64,000 bases of DNA, taken from positions 27,187,956-27,251,955 of the forward strand of contig NC_085140.1 in the NCBI RefSeq assembly GCF_024139115.2, in the 5' to 3' direction. Made by a program: the position numbers and the translations under genes. This document shows, piece after piece, positions 11,090 to 22,900 of the stretch (the first letter of the stretch is position 1; every line of letters begins with the position of its first letter). This DNA is from Armigeres subalbatus. Its lineage: Eukaryota; Arthropoda; Insecta; Diptera; Culicidae. The notes under the pieces were generated by a model, which was given only the letters and a program-made list of their open reading frames with translations, searched no databases and was not told the origin of the DNA.

Positions 11090-12560
11090 CATTGATCTAT
11101 AATTTCGCACACAAGTTCAATTCTTTAAAGAATATTCCAGGAAATTTTATAATAATGTTTCGGGAAAATTCCGAAGATTTTTTTGAGAAAATTCTGAACA
11201 TTTTACCGTGGAAATTTGGAAGCGTTTTTCGAGGAAACTTCGAAGGATATTTCGAAGAGTTTTTAAGCAAATCAGTTATAAACTTTAATTGATTATTAAA
11301 AAAACACTTTACCAAAGAACAAAAAATCAAAGAGTTTCCCCAGAATTTGCCCGAAGAAATTTTCGTCGCTTTTCCCAGATTTTCCCAAAGGAATTTCGAA
11401 GATTATCACGAGGAAATTTCGAATAGTTTTCCGAGAAATTATCGAAAAATTTCTTCAGGGAATTCGAAAGCGTATCTCCAGGAAATTCCGAATAGTTTAC
11501 CAAAGAAATTTCGAAGAGTTTTTTAAGGAAATCCGAAAAAAAATTGAAGCATTTCCCGAGGGAGTTCCGAAGAGTTTCCCGAAGATTCCAAAGAATTTCC
11601 GATTAGTCTCCTGAAGAAATTCCAAAAAGTTTTCTGGAATATTTTCAGAAAATATTTCGAAGAGTTTTCCACACAAATTCTGAAGTTTTTACCGAGGGAA
11701 TTTAAAAGCGTTTCTCAAAGAGTTTTCATACGACATTTCCACAGAAAATCCGAAGATTCTTCTAAATGAATATCGAAGATTTTGTCGAGAAAATTCCAAA
11801 TAGTTCCTGGGAAAAAAATTCTCCCTAAGGAGTTTCAAAGAATTTTCCAACCTAGGAATTTCCCGAAGATATTCTGCAAATTTTCCCAAAGAAATTCTTA
11901 ATTGTTTCTCGAAGAAATTTCGAAGAATTTTTCAAGGAAACTCCAATGAGCTCCCCAAAGAAATTTCCCAAAAAAACAGAAGTGTTTTCCGAGGGAATTT
12001 TGAAAAGTTTATCAAAAAAATACGATGATTTTACCGATGGAATTTGAAAGTTATTTTCGAGAAACTTTCCAAGAGTTTACTAAAGTTATTTCGAAGATTT
12101 TTTAACAGAAATTTCAAAGAGTTTCCCGGAGATTTTTTAGAAAAAAAAGACTTTTCCGAAGAAAAGTCGAAATTCGAAAGAGTCTCAAAAAGAAACTTCG
12201 AATATTTTTCCTAAAAAATTGGAAGTAGATTTTCTGAAAAGTTTTTCGAAGACATTTCCCCCAAGTTTCCTTAAGATTTTCCAAATGAATTCCGAAGAGT
12301 TTTCCAAATAAATTCCGAGGAATTTCCAAAAGGAATTTCGAAAATAGAAAGAAATTCTGAATTGTTTCTCAAAGAAATTCTTAAGATTTTTTGAAGAAAT
12401 CCCGAAGGAATTTTGAAAGTTCTTCTCGGGAAAATTTCGAAGTGTTTTCCAAAATCATTTTGAAGAGTTTTCCAAATAAATTCCGAGGAATTTCCAAATA
12501 AGCATATGCGGTATTTCGGAAAAAAATCGTTTTAGGTGTTTCGAAACGAAATTCCGTGGA
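11090..12560. repeat. degenerate 'gaattccgaag' repeat tract
   Basis: A 1.5 kb tract is built from irregular, diverged copies of phrases such as 'gaaattccgaagagtttccc', about 25-35 bases apart. Related tracts occur at 17590-18030, 20990-21320, 34080-34330 and (a variant) 53990-54560. It carries short accidental frames and no recognised protein. Confidence 0.6.
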
Positions 12561-12947
12561 ATTTCGCGGAATTTGGGCGTGGCAAAATCTTATTTATTGA
12601 TTTCGTTTCGTTTCGTTAATTTACATAAATTTCGCCATCAAAAACTAACTTTTAACGAAATTTAACGGAATTCCACGGAATTTCTAAACTAAAGTTTTGT
12701 ATATTGACGCCTACTATTTAGGGAAAATGCTCCTGGATTTCATCTCATGGCTCCGTTGTTCATCCCATCAAAAACAAAGTAAAAGAAAGGTATTTGATTT
12801 ATTTCTTAATTTTGTGAGCAGAGCACGCATGTTGACAAAAAGTAGCGACGAAATTGGTGTCATATTTCTTTGTTTCGTGAAGAGATGAATATATGTTCAG
12901 TAAGATGTAGATCGAAACAGTTCCCCTACGTAACCGCATTCCGAGTC
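12561..12947. other. 'cgtttcgtttcg' segment and flanking unrecognised sequence
   Basis: Phrases such as 'tttcgtttcgtttcgttaat' and 'cggaatttcgcggaattt' recur at 32980-33120. They look like shared ends of an unidentified repeat. Confidence 0.35.
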
Positions 12948-12992
12948 GACAAATACGTATTTGATGTTTTTCTAGAAAACGTCTTCAGTGTT
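12948..12992 (-). ncRNA. diverged hammerhead-like relic
   Basis: An intact CUGAAGA box and extra C are followed by a GUUUU/AAAAC stem, then CAA in place of GAA, the palindrome AUACGUAU and a UGUC-like end. The core is damaged, and this is probably an old copy of the family seen at 1276-1321. Confidence 0.3.
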
Positions 12993-13397
12993 TTTTTGGA
13001 AATTTTCAACAGAAAACGAAAAGTATCTTTTACTTAATTTTTGGGTTATTCTATTTTTAACAAAAATGCCTCGGATTTAACGAAATTTTTGTTACATCAG
13101 GCTTAGAGTGTCTAGCTTTGTCTAGCAGGCAAAGTCGTGGATTCCTAGCGCTCTTGACGAAGTCTTTTCTGGGCGCCTCTTTCTTGCTAAAGCCCTTCAC
13201 CTCCATTTAGGCCTTAAACCAGGTTTAAGCGTATAAGTAAGCACCGTTCAATAGTTAAGCGAGCATGAAGAAGGCCCTAAGAGTGAAATCAGTAGTGATT
13301 CAGTTTCATTCCAAATTTTCGACCACTATTCTGGAGCAAAATAGAACAAGCTCGCTGGTTTCCCCAGCAGTGTTCCATTAATGTTTTTCAAATTTTC

Positions 13398-13651
13398 AAT
13401 TGACCTTTCCCGTCAAAAATTGTATCTCGTTTTATTGTCTCAGTCGATTTTTTGGCTTATTTGAGGTCAATTTTCCCAAAGAACCCATATTTTTTAAAGC
13501 CTATAACTATTTTTAAAATCGAAAACAAAACCGAAAAAGTGCTGCACGTGTGAACCGACCTGAAAATATGGGTTCTTTGGGAAACTGGACCTTAAATAAG
13601 CCAAAGAATCGTTTGGGCGAATACAAATTTTTGACGGGAAAGGTCAATTAA
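13398..13651. repeat. foldback element, arms ~90-100 bp
   Basis: 'attgacctttcccgtcaaaa' at the left is mirrored by 'ttttgacgggaaaggtcaat' at the right. Inner blocks 'cccaaagaacccatattttt' and 'aaaatatgggttctttggga' also pair across a ~75-base spacer. Confidence 0.6.
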
Positions 13652-14089
13652 ATGAATGTATTAGGTTGCTGCCAAGAAAGCCGCGGTAATTGCAAAGTGG
13701 ATTGATCTGTGGATAAAATGACGCATTTATACACCAAAACAATTGAAAAATATTTGAATCTCGTGATTCATTCGTGGTTCAAATCTGCAGAAAATAGAAC
13801 TGAACGTTATACCAGTTTTAATTTTTTGACAGTTGACTGGTATAAAAATGAATCTAAAACAGAAAATTAATGTTTCAGATTCATATTCAAACTGACAGCC
13901 CCGAACGATTTGAATCACTGCTGATTTTACACTAAGGAAAACAATTTGAATCTCATCGAAAGTATTCAGCGAATCAACTAAATATAAATACAGTCCTTAA
14001 TAAAGTTTGAAATTTTGTCATATTGTTTGCCTATTTGCAAAATATGTAATACTGCAGTTTCGTGGATATTTCTAGATCTTTATATAGAA

Positions 14090-14762
14090 CTAGCTGACCC
14101 GGCGAACTTTGTCTCGCCCAAAACTGATCAATTTGCTGATATATTTTTTAACGTACACAATTTATTTAAAAAACAAACCGGTTATTTAAAATAATTTTTC
14201 CTTTTTTGACATTTTTATCATGACACTTTTCGAATTAATTTAGTAGCCAAACCAAAGTCAATTCAGAACGGATTGAAAGATCAGTTTGAAAGATCAGTAG
14301 AATTGCTAAAAGTAAAGACTCATGATTGCCTTCACGTTCAGCTCATACTGCCCATAACAGCTGTTTCTTGCACTCAAGGGGGAACAAATATTGGTATCAA
14401 ACCACTACATAAATCCGTATTTTTTGAATGAGTGTTTGTGGTCAACATTCGCTGCATTGTTAAAACGAAACCATCGGCGAAGAGCAATCAATAACCGCAG
14501 TTACGCTCCTATGATCCTAAGTGAGAGATAAACAAATTGGTTAGCCACCTCTGAAGTGGATTGTCGATGATCGGATTCGCTATCAAACCTTTCATAGCTC
14601 GTTCCTATTGCATTCCGGATACATTTTGCTCCTCTATATGACGATATGGAGTATGCTTTAGCATAATCTATTAATTTTAAGGTGAAATAAGGGTTCTAAC
14701 AGATTTATATCCGATAAGTGCTCATTACGAGAAGAATTGCAAACTGATATAAAACTGAACAT
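14090..14762. other. end of a common arthropod repeat ('ctagctgacccggcgaac') and flank
   Basis: The phrase 'aactagctgacccggcgaac' at 14090 is a recognisable end of a widespread arthropod repeat of uncertain class. The following 600 bases hold no recognised gene. Confidence 0.4.
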
Positions 14763-15735
14763 TAGAGTGATTCAAATTTTGACTTTTTTGCCCCCCAATG
14801 CTTAAACGATTGCATTTGCCTTTTTATTAACCCACCTAAATTTTTAGCTAATTTGGATGTAAATTAAGTGAGCACGCGTGGTTTGAAGTTTGTATGGAAA
14901 TTGCCATGGAAACAGTAACTTTCATGGAAAACCGTTCCTCAACGCTTCCCTTCTTCTTCTTCTTCTTCTTCTTCTTATTGGCATTACATCCCCACACTGG
15001 GGCAGAGCCGCCTCGCAGCTTAGTGTTCATTAAGCACTTCCACAGTTATTAACTGCGAGGTTTCTAAGCCAGGTTACCATTTTTGCATTCGTATATCATG
15101 GGGCTAGCACGATGATACTTTTATGCCCAGGGAAGTCGAGACAATTTCCAATCCGAAAATTGCCTAGACCGGCACCGGGAATCGAACCCAGCCACCCTCA
15201 GCATGGTCTTGCTTTGTAGCCGCGCGTCTTACCGCACGGCTAAGGAGAGCCCCTGACGCTTCCCTGGAAGCTCTAACAACATATGAGTACATCGGCAATA
15301 TAAGAAATTTTACAAGGAAACAGGCCATCTTTGTTGCGAAGCGATTTGATGCTCACAAAAAAGTTATTAAGGAAATACTGAATCGTTGGAAATTTAATTT
15401 AACACGTAAAAGAATAACATCAATATCAATAATGAGCATTTTTGTTTTCTTCATAACTTTGCTTCCAAACGAGAAATCGATTCGCAACCTTTCAGCTTGA
15501 GAAGTATTCTGTGTAGGTAATGTGTTGATTATATTTAAATAGTTCATGGACCACCTCTCGGATTGATCTTGCACATAAGGGTCAGTTTTCACAGTAATTT
15601 CCATACAATCTTCAGATGTCGTGTGCACAGTCAAATTACATCCAAAATTGCTAAAAATTTGGGAGGATTATTAAAACGGCAAATACAATCGTTTAAGAAT
15701 CGGGGGGTGAAAAAGTCAAAATTTGAATCACTCTA
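14763..15735. mobile_element. TAGAGTGATTC MITE, copy 1, split by a SINE
   Basis: The terminal inverted repeats start TAGAGTGATTCAAATTTTGA and extend, imperfectly, over about 100 bases. Without the SINE the element is about 660 bases, equal to copy 2 at 18610-19276. Frames inside do not encode a transposase, so it is non-autonomous. Confidence 0.75.
14951..15255 (-). mobile_element. Feilai: Feilai-type tRNA-derived SINE (copy 1)
   Basis: On the minus strand, an RNA polymerase III A box region (TTAGCCGTGCGGTAAGACGC) and B box (GGGTTCGATTCCCGG) are followed by the conserved body and a short (AAG)n-type tail. Exact 9-base duplications 'acgcttccc' flank it at 14942-14950 and 15256-15264. It inserted into the MITE at 14763-15735. 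Confidence 0.85.
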
Positions 15736-15789
15736 GAAACCTGCTATAAGCGGTTTTTCAGAAGTGCTTTGTAGCCATACAAACCTTAC

Positions 15790-16012
15790 GATTTTTTTTA
15801 ATCTGGCAGGATCGTCAAAATGTGTGACCACAAATGCCCGGAGAGAAATGCGATGACAGCAGCTCTCCGTGGGTGTGAGTGCACGCCATGGATCTCTGAC
15901 GAGAGAGGCCAAATCATGGCTTGCTGCTCACCGATTGACTTGCTGAGGTGTTAATTTATAATCACACGTTGATGGCAACTTACTCTAACCCTACACCCGT
16001 TGAAGTCCTTAC
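15790..16012 (-). repeat. head segment of the composite repeat (copy 4, no array)
   Basis: This is the reverse-oriented head: 'ggcaggatcgtcaaaatgtg' matches 'cacattttggcgatcctgcc' of copy 1, and the 'ggcttgctgctcaccgat' block matches copy 2. No 51 bp units accompany it. Confidence 0.55.
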
Positions 16013-16121
16013 ATATGTCAGGCTGTGGCGCATGGGCCTTATAAAAACGAGTTAAGTTTACAGGGTGAATAGGGTTGGTTGTCAGTAAAGTAGATATATG
16101 TACATGTATGTTCATAAAACC

Positions 16122-16416
16122 AGGCTTGCGGGCCCTCCTTAGCCGTGCGGGAAGACGCGCGGCTACAAAGCAAGACCATGCTGAGGGTGGCTGGGTTCGA
16201 TTCCCGGTGCCGGTCTAGGCAATTTTCGGATTGGAAATTGTCTCGACTTCCCTGGGCATAAAAGTATCATCGTGTTAGCCTCATGATATACGAATGCAAA
16301 AATGGTGACCTGGCTTAGAAACCTCGCAGTTAATAACTGTGGAAGTGCTTAATGAACACTAAGCTGCGAGGCGGCTCTGTCCCAGTGTGGGGATGTAATG
16401 CCAATAAGAAGAAGAA
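16122..16416 (+). mobile_element. Feilai: Feilai-type tRNA-derived SINE (copy 2)
   Basis: A and B boxes (TTAGCCGTGCGGGAAGACGC; GGGTTCGATTCCCGG), the conserved body and an (AAG)n tail are intact. A 12-base duplication 'gttcataaaacc' flanks it at 16110-16121 and 16417-16428. The near-identity to copy 1 suggests recent activity. Confidence 0.88.
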
Positions 16417-16480
16417 GTTCATAAAACCGAAACGTAAGCTTCAAAATGATCAAATATCGATTTTAATGAAGGATTATTTA

Positions 16481-16660
16481 GGGGGAATGACGGCTTTGGC
16501 AGGTTATTGGCTGGGGGGTTTTTTATGACTGACTAGGCTCAAATTTGGCCCAAACATTCTTTGCATATCAAAGAATATTGTGGCCAAATTTCATAAAATT
16601 CGGTCGACAAAAACCCCCTGCCAATAATAGAACAAAATCTGCCAAAGCCGTCTTTCCCCC
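16481..16660. mobile_element. palindromic TA-MITE, copy 1
   Basis: The ends GGGGGAATGACGGCTTTGGC and AAAGCCGTCTTTCCCCC are inverted, flanked by TA on each side. The interior also pairs, so the whole 180 bases fold. A TA target and G-rich ends suggest Tc1/mariner mobilisation. Confidence 0.75.
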
Positions 16661-16849
16661 TATATTTATTTGTAAATTTCGGGTTCAAGTGAACTTTTAT
16701 TTTTTAATGGGACCACACCCTTAAACTTTTTAAATCAAAAAAAGGCGCTGGCAGGCATGATACTGATTCCTAATATGTTCCAATATTACCTCATTCCTTT
16801 TTGGTGTAAATCATATTTAGACGTTTACAATTTCCGTCTATTTGGTATA

Positions 16850-17044
16850 GGGGAAAAGACGGCTTTGGCAGGTTTTGTTCTATTATTGTCTGTCAGGGGG
16901 GTTTTTGTCGACAAAATTTTATGAAATTTGGCCACAATATTCTTTGATATGCAGAGAATGTTCAGGCCAAATTTGAGCTTAATCAGTCATAAAAGACCCC
17001 CCTGACAATAATAGAACAAAACCTGCCAAAGCCGTCATTCCCCC
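16850..17044. mobile_element. palindromic TA-MITE, copy 2 (opposite orientation)
   Basis: This is the same family as 16481-16660 but reversed: it starts GGGGAAAAGACGGCTTTGGC, ends AAAGCCGTCATTCCCC, and is flanked by TA. The two copies lie 190 bases apart. Confidence 0.75.
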
Positions 17045-17370
17045 TACTGTCGCTACGTTATATTTTTAAGTGTGTGAATCATATTAGTTTGTGATTATGT
17101 GGTCTGAAATTTTTAATACATTTTTTTCACTATTTTAATTGAATAACCATTATTTTGGTTAAATCAAAAGCAAACTCATAGAACTTTACTTTCGAAGAAA
17201 AAAGAAAATTTAAACGTAGCTTGAGACCATTAAAAAAGCTAATTGTTTTCAAACATTGACAAGCAACCCTAAACACCCTGTACATAGAACTTTCGTGCGT
17301 TATTAGCGCGGTACAGTTGCTTCGTCTGATCTGCCAAATTTTCGAAGCTTACCCCTATACCCCTATAACC

Positions 17371-17409
17371 TCCCTAAAGAAGGCCCAAACCAAGGGTCGA
17401 AACGTCGGA
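17371..17409 (+). ncRNA. hammerhead-like motif with one core change
   Basis: UCC (stem I) precedes CUAAAGA, which differs from CUGANGA only at G5. Then come one extra A, stem II GGCCC with GGGUC around AAACCAA, GAA, palindrome ACGU, C17 and GGA closing stem I. The helices are intact. Confidence 0.42.
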
Positions 17410-17589
17410 TATTGTAGAATCACTCCGCTTCATAAATTCTATGACCAGAAAAGTCAAAACAGAAGGATTTTTTGTTATCTACCCTGGTCGTTCCCAATAT
17501 AAATAGCTTTATCAGTTAAACTTCCAAGATATTGATATCCATATCATGGATATTGATATTGATAGATATATTATCCATGGAAATTAGCC

Positions 17590-18030
17590 CAAAAAATCTC
17601 ATGCTTATCACGAAGCTTCTTATGGAAAATCTTAAGGTTTTTGAGTGGAAATTCCGAATAAACTCTGATGAAAATTTCGAACTATTTTCCGAAGAAATTT
17701 CAAAGAAGTTCCAAAGATGAAAATTCTAGAAAATTTTCCCGAAAAAAATTGTCAGAGTTTCTTGACAAATTCTGTAGAATTTCCTATGGAAATATTCAAG
17801 AATTTCTAGTAGTAACTCCTGTAAAAATCATGTTTTCCTGTAAAAATCCTCAAAGCAAAAAAACAAAAATCTCTAGCGGCAATTTTCAGCATTTTTCCGT
17901 GGAAATTGCGAAAATCTTTCGAAAAATTCTCGAAGAATATCCCGTGGCAACTTCGAAAAGTTTACCATCCAAATTCTGAAAAACTTCCCATAAGAGTTCG
18001 TTAAAACTTCTTGTGGAAATTCCGAAGAGC
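17590..18030. repeat. degenerate 'gaattccgaag' repeat tract, second block
   Basis: This has the same phrase family as 11090-12560 ('tttccgaagaaatttcaaag' and similar). Frames at 17532-17720 and 17668-17979 are accidental products of this tract. Confidence 0.5.
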
Positions 18031-18224
18031 GAATAATATTTTTTTTTCAATTTGTTCTTGATTTTGTTTCAATTTGTTTCTAATAAAAAAGAAGATCTAA
18101 TTTTTTTAAAAGATTCCCGTAGAACTCCAATTGGAATTTCTTAAGAACTTCTTGTTGAAATTCCAAAGAAGTAGTGGAAAAATTTTGTTCAACTTTCTCC
18201 GGAAACTTTTCTTTATTTGTACGG

Positions 18225-18609
18225 AATATTCTTATTTGAGCACGGGGAAGTGAATGAGAGGTTTGCATATGTCGAGGTAAGAGTGTCGCAGCGGGTGGCA
18301 ATCGCAGACCCCACCACGAGGCATGGCAGACGAGTGAGCGCATAGGTGTTAGTATGGACTGCATATGCCGAGGTAGGAACGTCGTAGCGTTTGTACCTAT
18401 CGCTATCGACACCTCGTGGCATGGGAGAGGTGAGTAGAGTGAGCACTCAAGTCAGACTCGCATGGCATGTCAGAAGTGAGAACCTAAGTAAGCCCCACAT
18501 GGTGTATCAGAGCATGTATCAGGAGGAGTGGCAGGGTGTGCTAGAGTGAGCACCCAAATAAGTCTCAGATTTGTGTGCTAGAGTGTGAATCGGGTGGTAG
18601 GGTGAGCAT
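18225..18609. repeat. irregular minisatellite with 'gagcacccaagt' phrases, left part
   Basis: Variants of 'gtgagcacccaagtaagac' followed by 'tcacatggtgtgtcagag' recur here and again at 19283-19450, on the far side of an inserted MITE. The period is irregular, roughly 35-50 bases. Confidence 0.5.
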
Positions 18610-19276
18610 TAGAGTGATTCAAATTTCGACTTTTTCGCTCCCCTGTGCTTAAACGATTGTTTTTACTATTTTAATAGTTCTCCCAAATTTTTAACTGATT
18701 TGGATGTAATTTGGTTGTGCACGTGGCGTTTGAAGGTTATATGAAAATTACTATGAGAGTTGCCACTTATGTAAAGGATCGTTTCGTGAAGCAGCCCATC
18801 AATTTGAATATATTTAACGCATCGCCAGCATAGAATGGATCCTAAGCTGAAAGTCAGTTGTTGTTGCGAAGCAATCTGACTTTTGTGAGCAAAATTATAA
18901 CAAAAACATAAATGCTTATTATTGATATTGATGTTATTCTTTTACGTGTTAAATTGAATTTAACACAATTCAGTATTTCCCTAATAACTTTAGTTGCCAG
19001 CATCAAATCGTTTAGCAACAACGACGATATTTTCCCTTGTTAAATTTCCTATGTTGCCAACGCATTCATAGATTTTTAGAGCTTAATGGACAACGATGCG
19101 GAACGGTTTTTCACAAAAGTTACTGTTTTTATAGTAATTTTCATACAAGCTTCAAACTGCTTGTGCTCAGTCAAATTACATCCAAATAAGCTAAAAATTT
19201 AGGACGATTATTAAAATGGCAAATACCATCGTTTAAGAATAGGGGAGCAAAAAAGTCAAAATTTGAATCACTCTAG
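18610..19276. mobile_element. TAGAGTGATTC MITE, copy 2
   Basis: Terminal inverted repeats match copy 1 (14763-15735). 'gagcat' lies immediately outside both ends (18604-18609 and 19277-19282) and may be a 6-base target duplication, although the host sequence itself repeats this phrase. No transposase frame is present. Confidence 0.72.
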
Positions 19277-19282
19277 GAGCAT

Positions 19283-19909
19283 CCAAGTTAGTCTCACATG
19301 GTGCGTAAAGGGTGAGCACCCAAGTTAGACTCACATGGTGCGTCAGAAAGAGTGTCAGAGTGTGCCAGAGGGTGTATTAGAGAGAGCACCCAAGTATGAC
19401 TCATACGGGATGAGTGCCTGTGTGAGCGCGAATGAGCGAGTACATTAAGTACTGTCTATCCCCCAGAAGTAATGCTGGGAGGCAGTTCCTGGGGAAACCA
19501 GGGTATTAGTAGAGAGGGTAACTCAAGTAACCTTCTGTTGCTTGGGTGAGTTTAGTGGGTCCGGCGGGCTGGCTTTCTGCCTTCCGTGCCAACCCCACTC
19601 CCTGAGTGATAATTTCAGGTGTCTGTATGCAGATTTGCCTTCATCCCTCCATAAAAATGCCTCCGGAAACCTCTATTGTTGCAATGGTGATGAGTATATA
19701 AGAACTATATAAGTATATAAGTATATAAGACTGACTGTATAAGAAAGCATCAGAAGTTCTTTTGAAAGATCTGAACATTCTTCAAACTGTGAATTCTGTC
19801 TGAGGATAAAAGAAGTAGGTATCTGTGCCAAACTATGAGACTTCTTTTTTCTATTATTTTGATATATCACGAAGAAAGTTTAATTTTTAATCTCCGGTTT
19901 CTGACAAAA
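19283..19909. other. minisatellite right part and GC-richer unrecognised block
   Basis: 'gagcacccaagttagactc' phrases continue to about 19450. A block at 19455-19640 ('ggcagttcctggggaaacca' and 'ggtccggcgggctggc') looks like part of a known repeat but is not identified. Confidence 0.4.
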
Positions 19910-22900
19910 CAGGGTGGCCACTGAACCGGGAAAACCGGGAATTAACCGGGAATTTGATAGAACCGGGAATTTCGTTGACACTGAGTTATTCTTAGGTTTT
20001 TACTTGATATATACCGATTTCTCGTATTTTCTTAAATTTGTTTTCTAGAATCTATTATGGGTCAAAATGTTCCAATTTTGATGCGTATTTTGAATGAGTT
20101 TTGTTTCTAAGTTCGTTTATTTGGTAGGCCCAAGCGTGTATAACACTTTACGGAGCAACAGTTTTTTTTAGATATGTACAATCCATTTTAAAATGAGTTT
20201 TACTATAATAGTGGTTTATAGGAACTGTTATAAGGATGCGTGTTGTTGAGATTTTTATTTTCTAAGTATTTATTAATGTACCGGATTTCAGTAAATCATG
20301 AAATTTTGATTTTTGGTATAAAGTATTGGAAATCTCAGGACCTAAATATCTTAGGAATCACTTTTTTATTCCACAATTTTCATAATGATATTATTCTTCT
20401 CAAAAGAACAGGATTTATTCCGGATATCAGAATTTCGATTCCAAAATTATTTTGTTATGTCAGTTGTTTTCGTTCAATAAATAAAAAATCCATCAGGAAG
20501 ACGAGGTCTATTCTCATTTTACATATTTTCAACATTTGAAATCTATTCATTGCTTTCGGAGTATTTTCACAGTTTAAAAATTGTTGGGTGGTATTTGAAT
20601 ACCAAACCTGAATACCAAGCCCTTCTAAAATATATATTGAAGAAATTATTTTAAAGTTGCAGAGATTTCAGAACTTTGGAAATTCGTCATTGCAAAATTG
20701 AAGAAACTGTTTTCGGAATTCTGGTATGAGTCGTAGAAAATCCATCTGAATTTGAGAATCCTTGTAACACTTTTCATTGTTGATTAAGATTTTCTATTAA
20801 AGGAATTCCATTTCTAAAGAATTTTCTTCCTTACATATCTCAAGCATACTATTCTTAAAATGGAGATTTAGCATTATGATTAGCATTAGCATTATTACGG
20901 TGTAATTCATTGATTGGAAACTAGTGATACTCTCGTTTTTCTTAACAAAATTAATTCTAGAATGCTATCAGAAATCACGAAGGGGAAGGATCTTTGATTC
21001 CAGTCTTAACAGGAATAATAAAATCCCAAGGAAATTTCGATAAGTTTTCCAAAGAAAATCAAAAGAATTTGTCGACGAAACTCTCTAGAATTCCCGAGGA
21101 AATTCCGAAGAATTTTAAAAAAAACAGCCAAAATAATCCCGAAAAATACCGGACTTAGTTTAAAAGAATTTCCTGAGGAAATTTAAAAGAAAATCCCGAA
21201 GAGGTTTCAAAGAATTTCCAAATGAGATTTTTCGAAAAGAATCCAGAGGTTTATCAAGAAAATTCCGGAAAATTTCTCGAAAAACTCCCGAAAAATTTCC
21301 TGAGGAAAATTTGGAGATTGTGTACGAGAAAGGTAAAAATAAATTAGCTCATAAGGAAGTAGACTTTCACTATGTTATTGTGGAAAAATAATGTATGAAA
21401 AAGGCAAATCATTATGTAAATGATACTTGTACGTACAGAAGGAGAGGGTTAGTGATTTGTGACTATTTGTGACAGGTGGGAGGTAAGAGGGCTGGAAACG
21501 GCGAAATACGTTGGATGCAATTTTTAAACGTATTTTGTAGCTATATAAAAGGAAGAAGAAGGCCTTAATGTCAATACTAGTCCACTAGAGCAGAATTATC
21601 CACGAAAAGTTTTTATCTTATTACCACGGGAATCAAACCCACACTCCACAGCACGCAAATGTGATTTGACGATAGCCATGAGCTCTCTCTCACTCACCAT
21701 GTAATCAAAAATTATCAACTGTGTGTGTATATTATCAAAGTATGAAAATAGTAGACCATTAACAAACATCATAAAAATGGTCTTCTTTGAGATAATGATT
21801 TTATTTGCTGTATTTTGAAAATAAATGGATAATATTTGCTGTTCAACGGCCAATATACTTTCGCTATATTTTTTGCATTTTTACTCCTAGAGAATTCAGA
21901 TTTTCGTAAACCAAGTGACAAATTGTTTTAATTTTTAATAGTTGACCCTAAGGCTGCGAAAAACTTTGCAGAAGAAGGGGCTTTGCTGGAACGACGACCA
22001 AAATTGTTTATTCTACCAGAACTGCCAAACTACGTGTACCAATAATTCAACTGAGTGTTATTTAAAAAAATTTATTCTTTTAGGGCTGAGGAACAAATTG
22101 TAGTTATTCGGATTAATTTTTAATGGAAAATTCCGGAAAGAGAAATGGTTTTGCCATTTAACAAGGACAGTTGACCAGATAGTGCTGGCAGAAACATTGA
22201 TTTCTTGCATATGATTTCAACAATCAATCTTCGAAGCGTTGTAATATTTCCAGCAATGCTTATTCGTCAGCAAACTCTTTCAGCATCTCTCAGTATTGAA
22301 TCAGATGATTGAATTAACGATAAAATAAAGCCGCTAGGAGCAAAAATGCAAAAAAATACATTTTCCTATACTAATCTCCATATAAATTTTAAACGCGATG
22401 CTGTAAGTGGGGAAGCAATCAATCGAGATGTGTATGCGTGGTATTTATGTGTCAATGCCTATATGTGTGTTTGTTTGGAAATCATTAAAAAAATCTTCAA
22501 TGTTCACAGTGAAAAAAAGACTTTTCATTTTTTAAGTCCTGTATCTCAAATTCGGAACATAGTACCTCGGGGTTTTAAGTATTTCCAATGTAAAAATGGT
22601 CAAAGAACACGTTGGTGAGGTTATTTCCTGAATAAAAATATACTCATTGGGTAAAAAATGCATTTTTCACACAAAAGCTTAAAAATTGATAATTTGGCAA
22701 CACTGCACATCAACAAATTATTTTTATATAAATTCCTTGAAAAATCTTCTTTCGAATGGTTACCTTAGATTCATTATAGACCTCACAGTTCCAGAGATAT
22801 GTACAAAACAATATGATGAGTTTCATACATTTGTCCGAAAAGGGGGATGGTCTTATTAATCGTCGGGAAGTCCAATCGCCACAAAATTTTGGTTTTTGGG

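Noticed and set aside
14951..16416. Functional tRNA genes from the A and B boxes
   Set aside because: The boxes sit in SINEs; no cloverleaf with acceptor pairing was seen.
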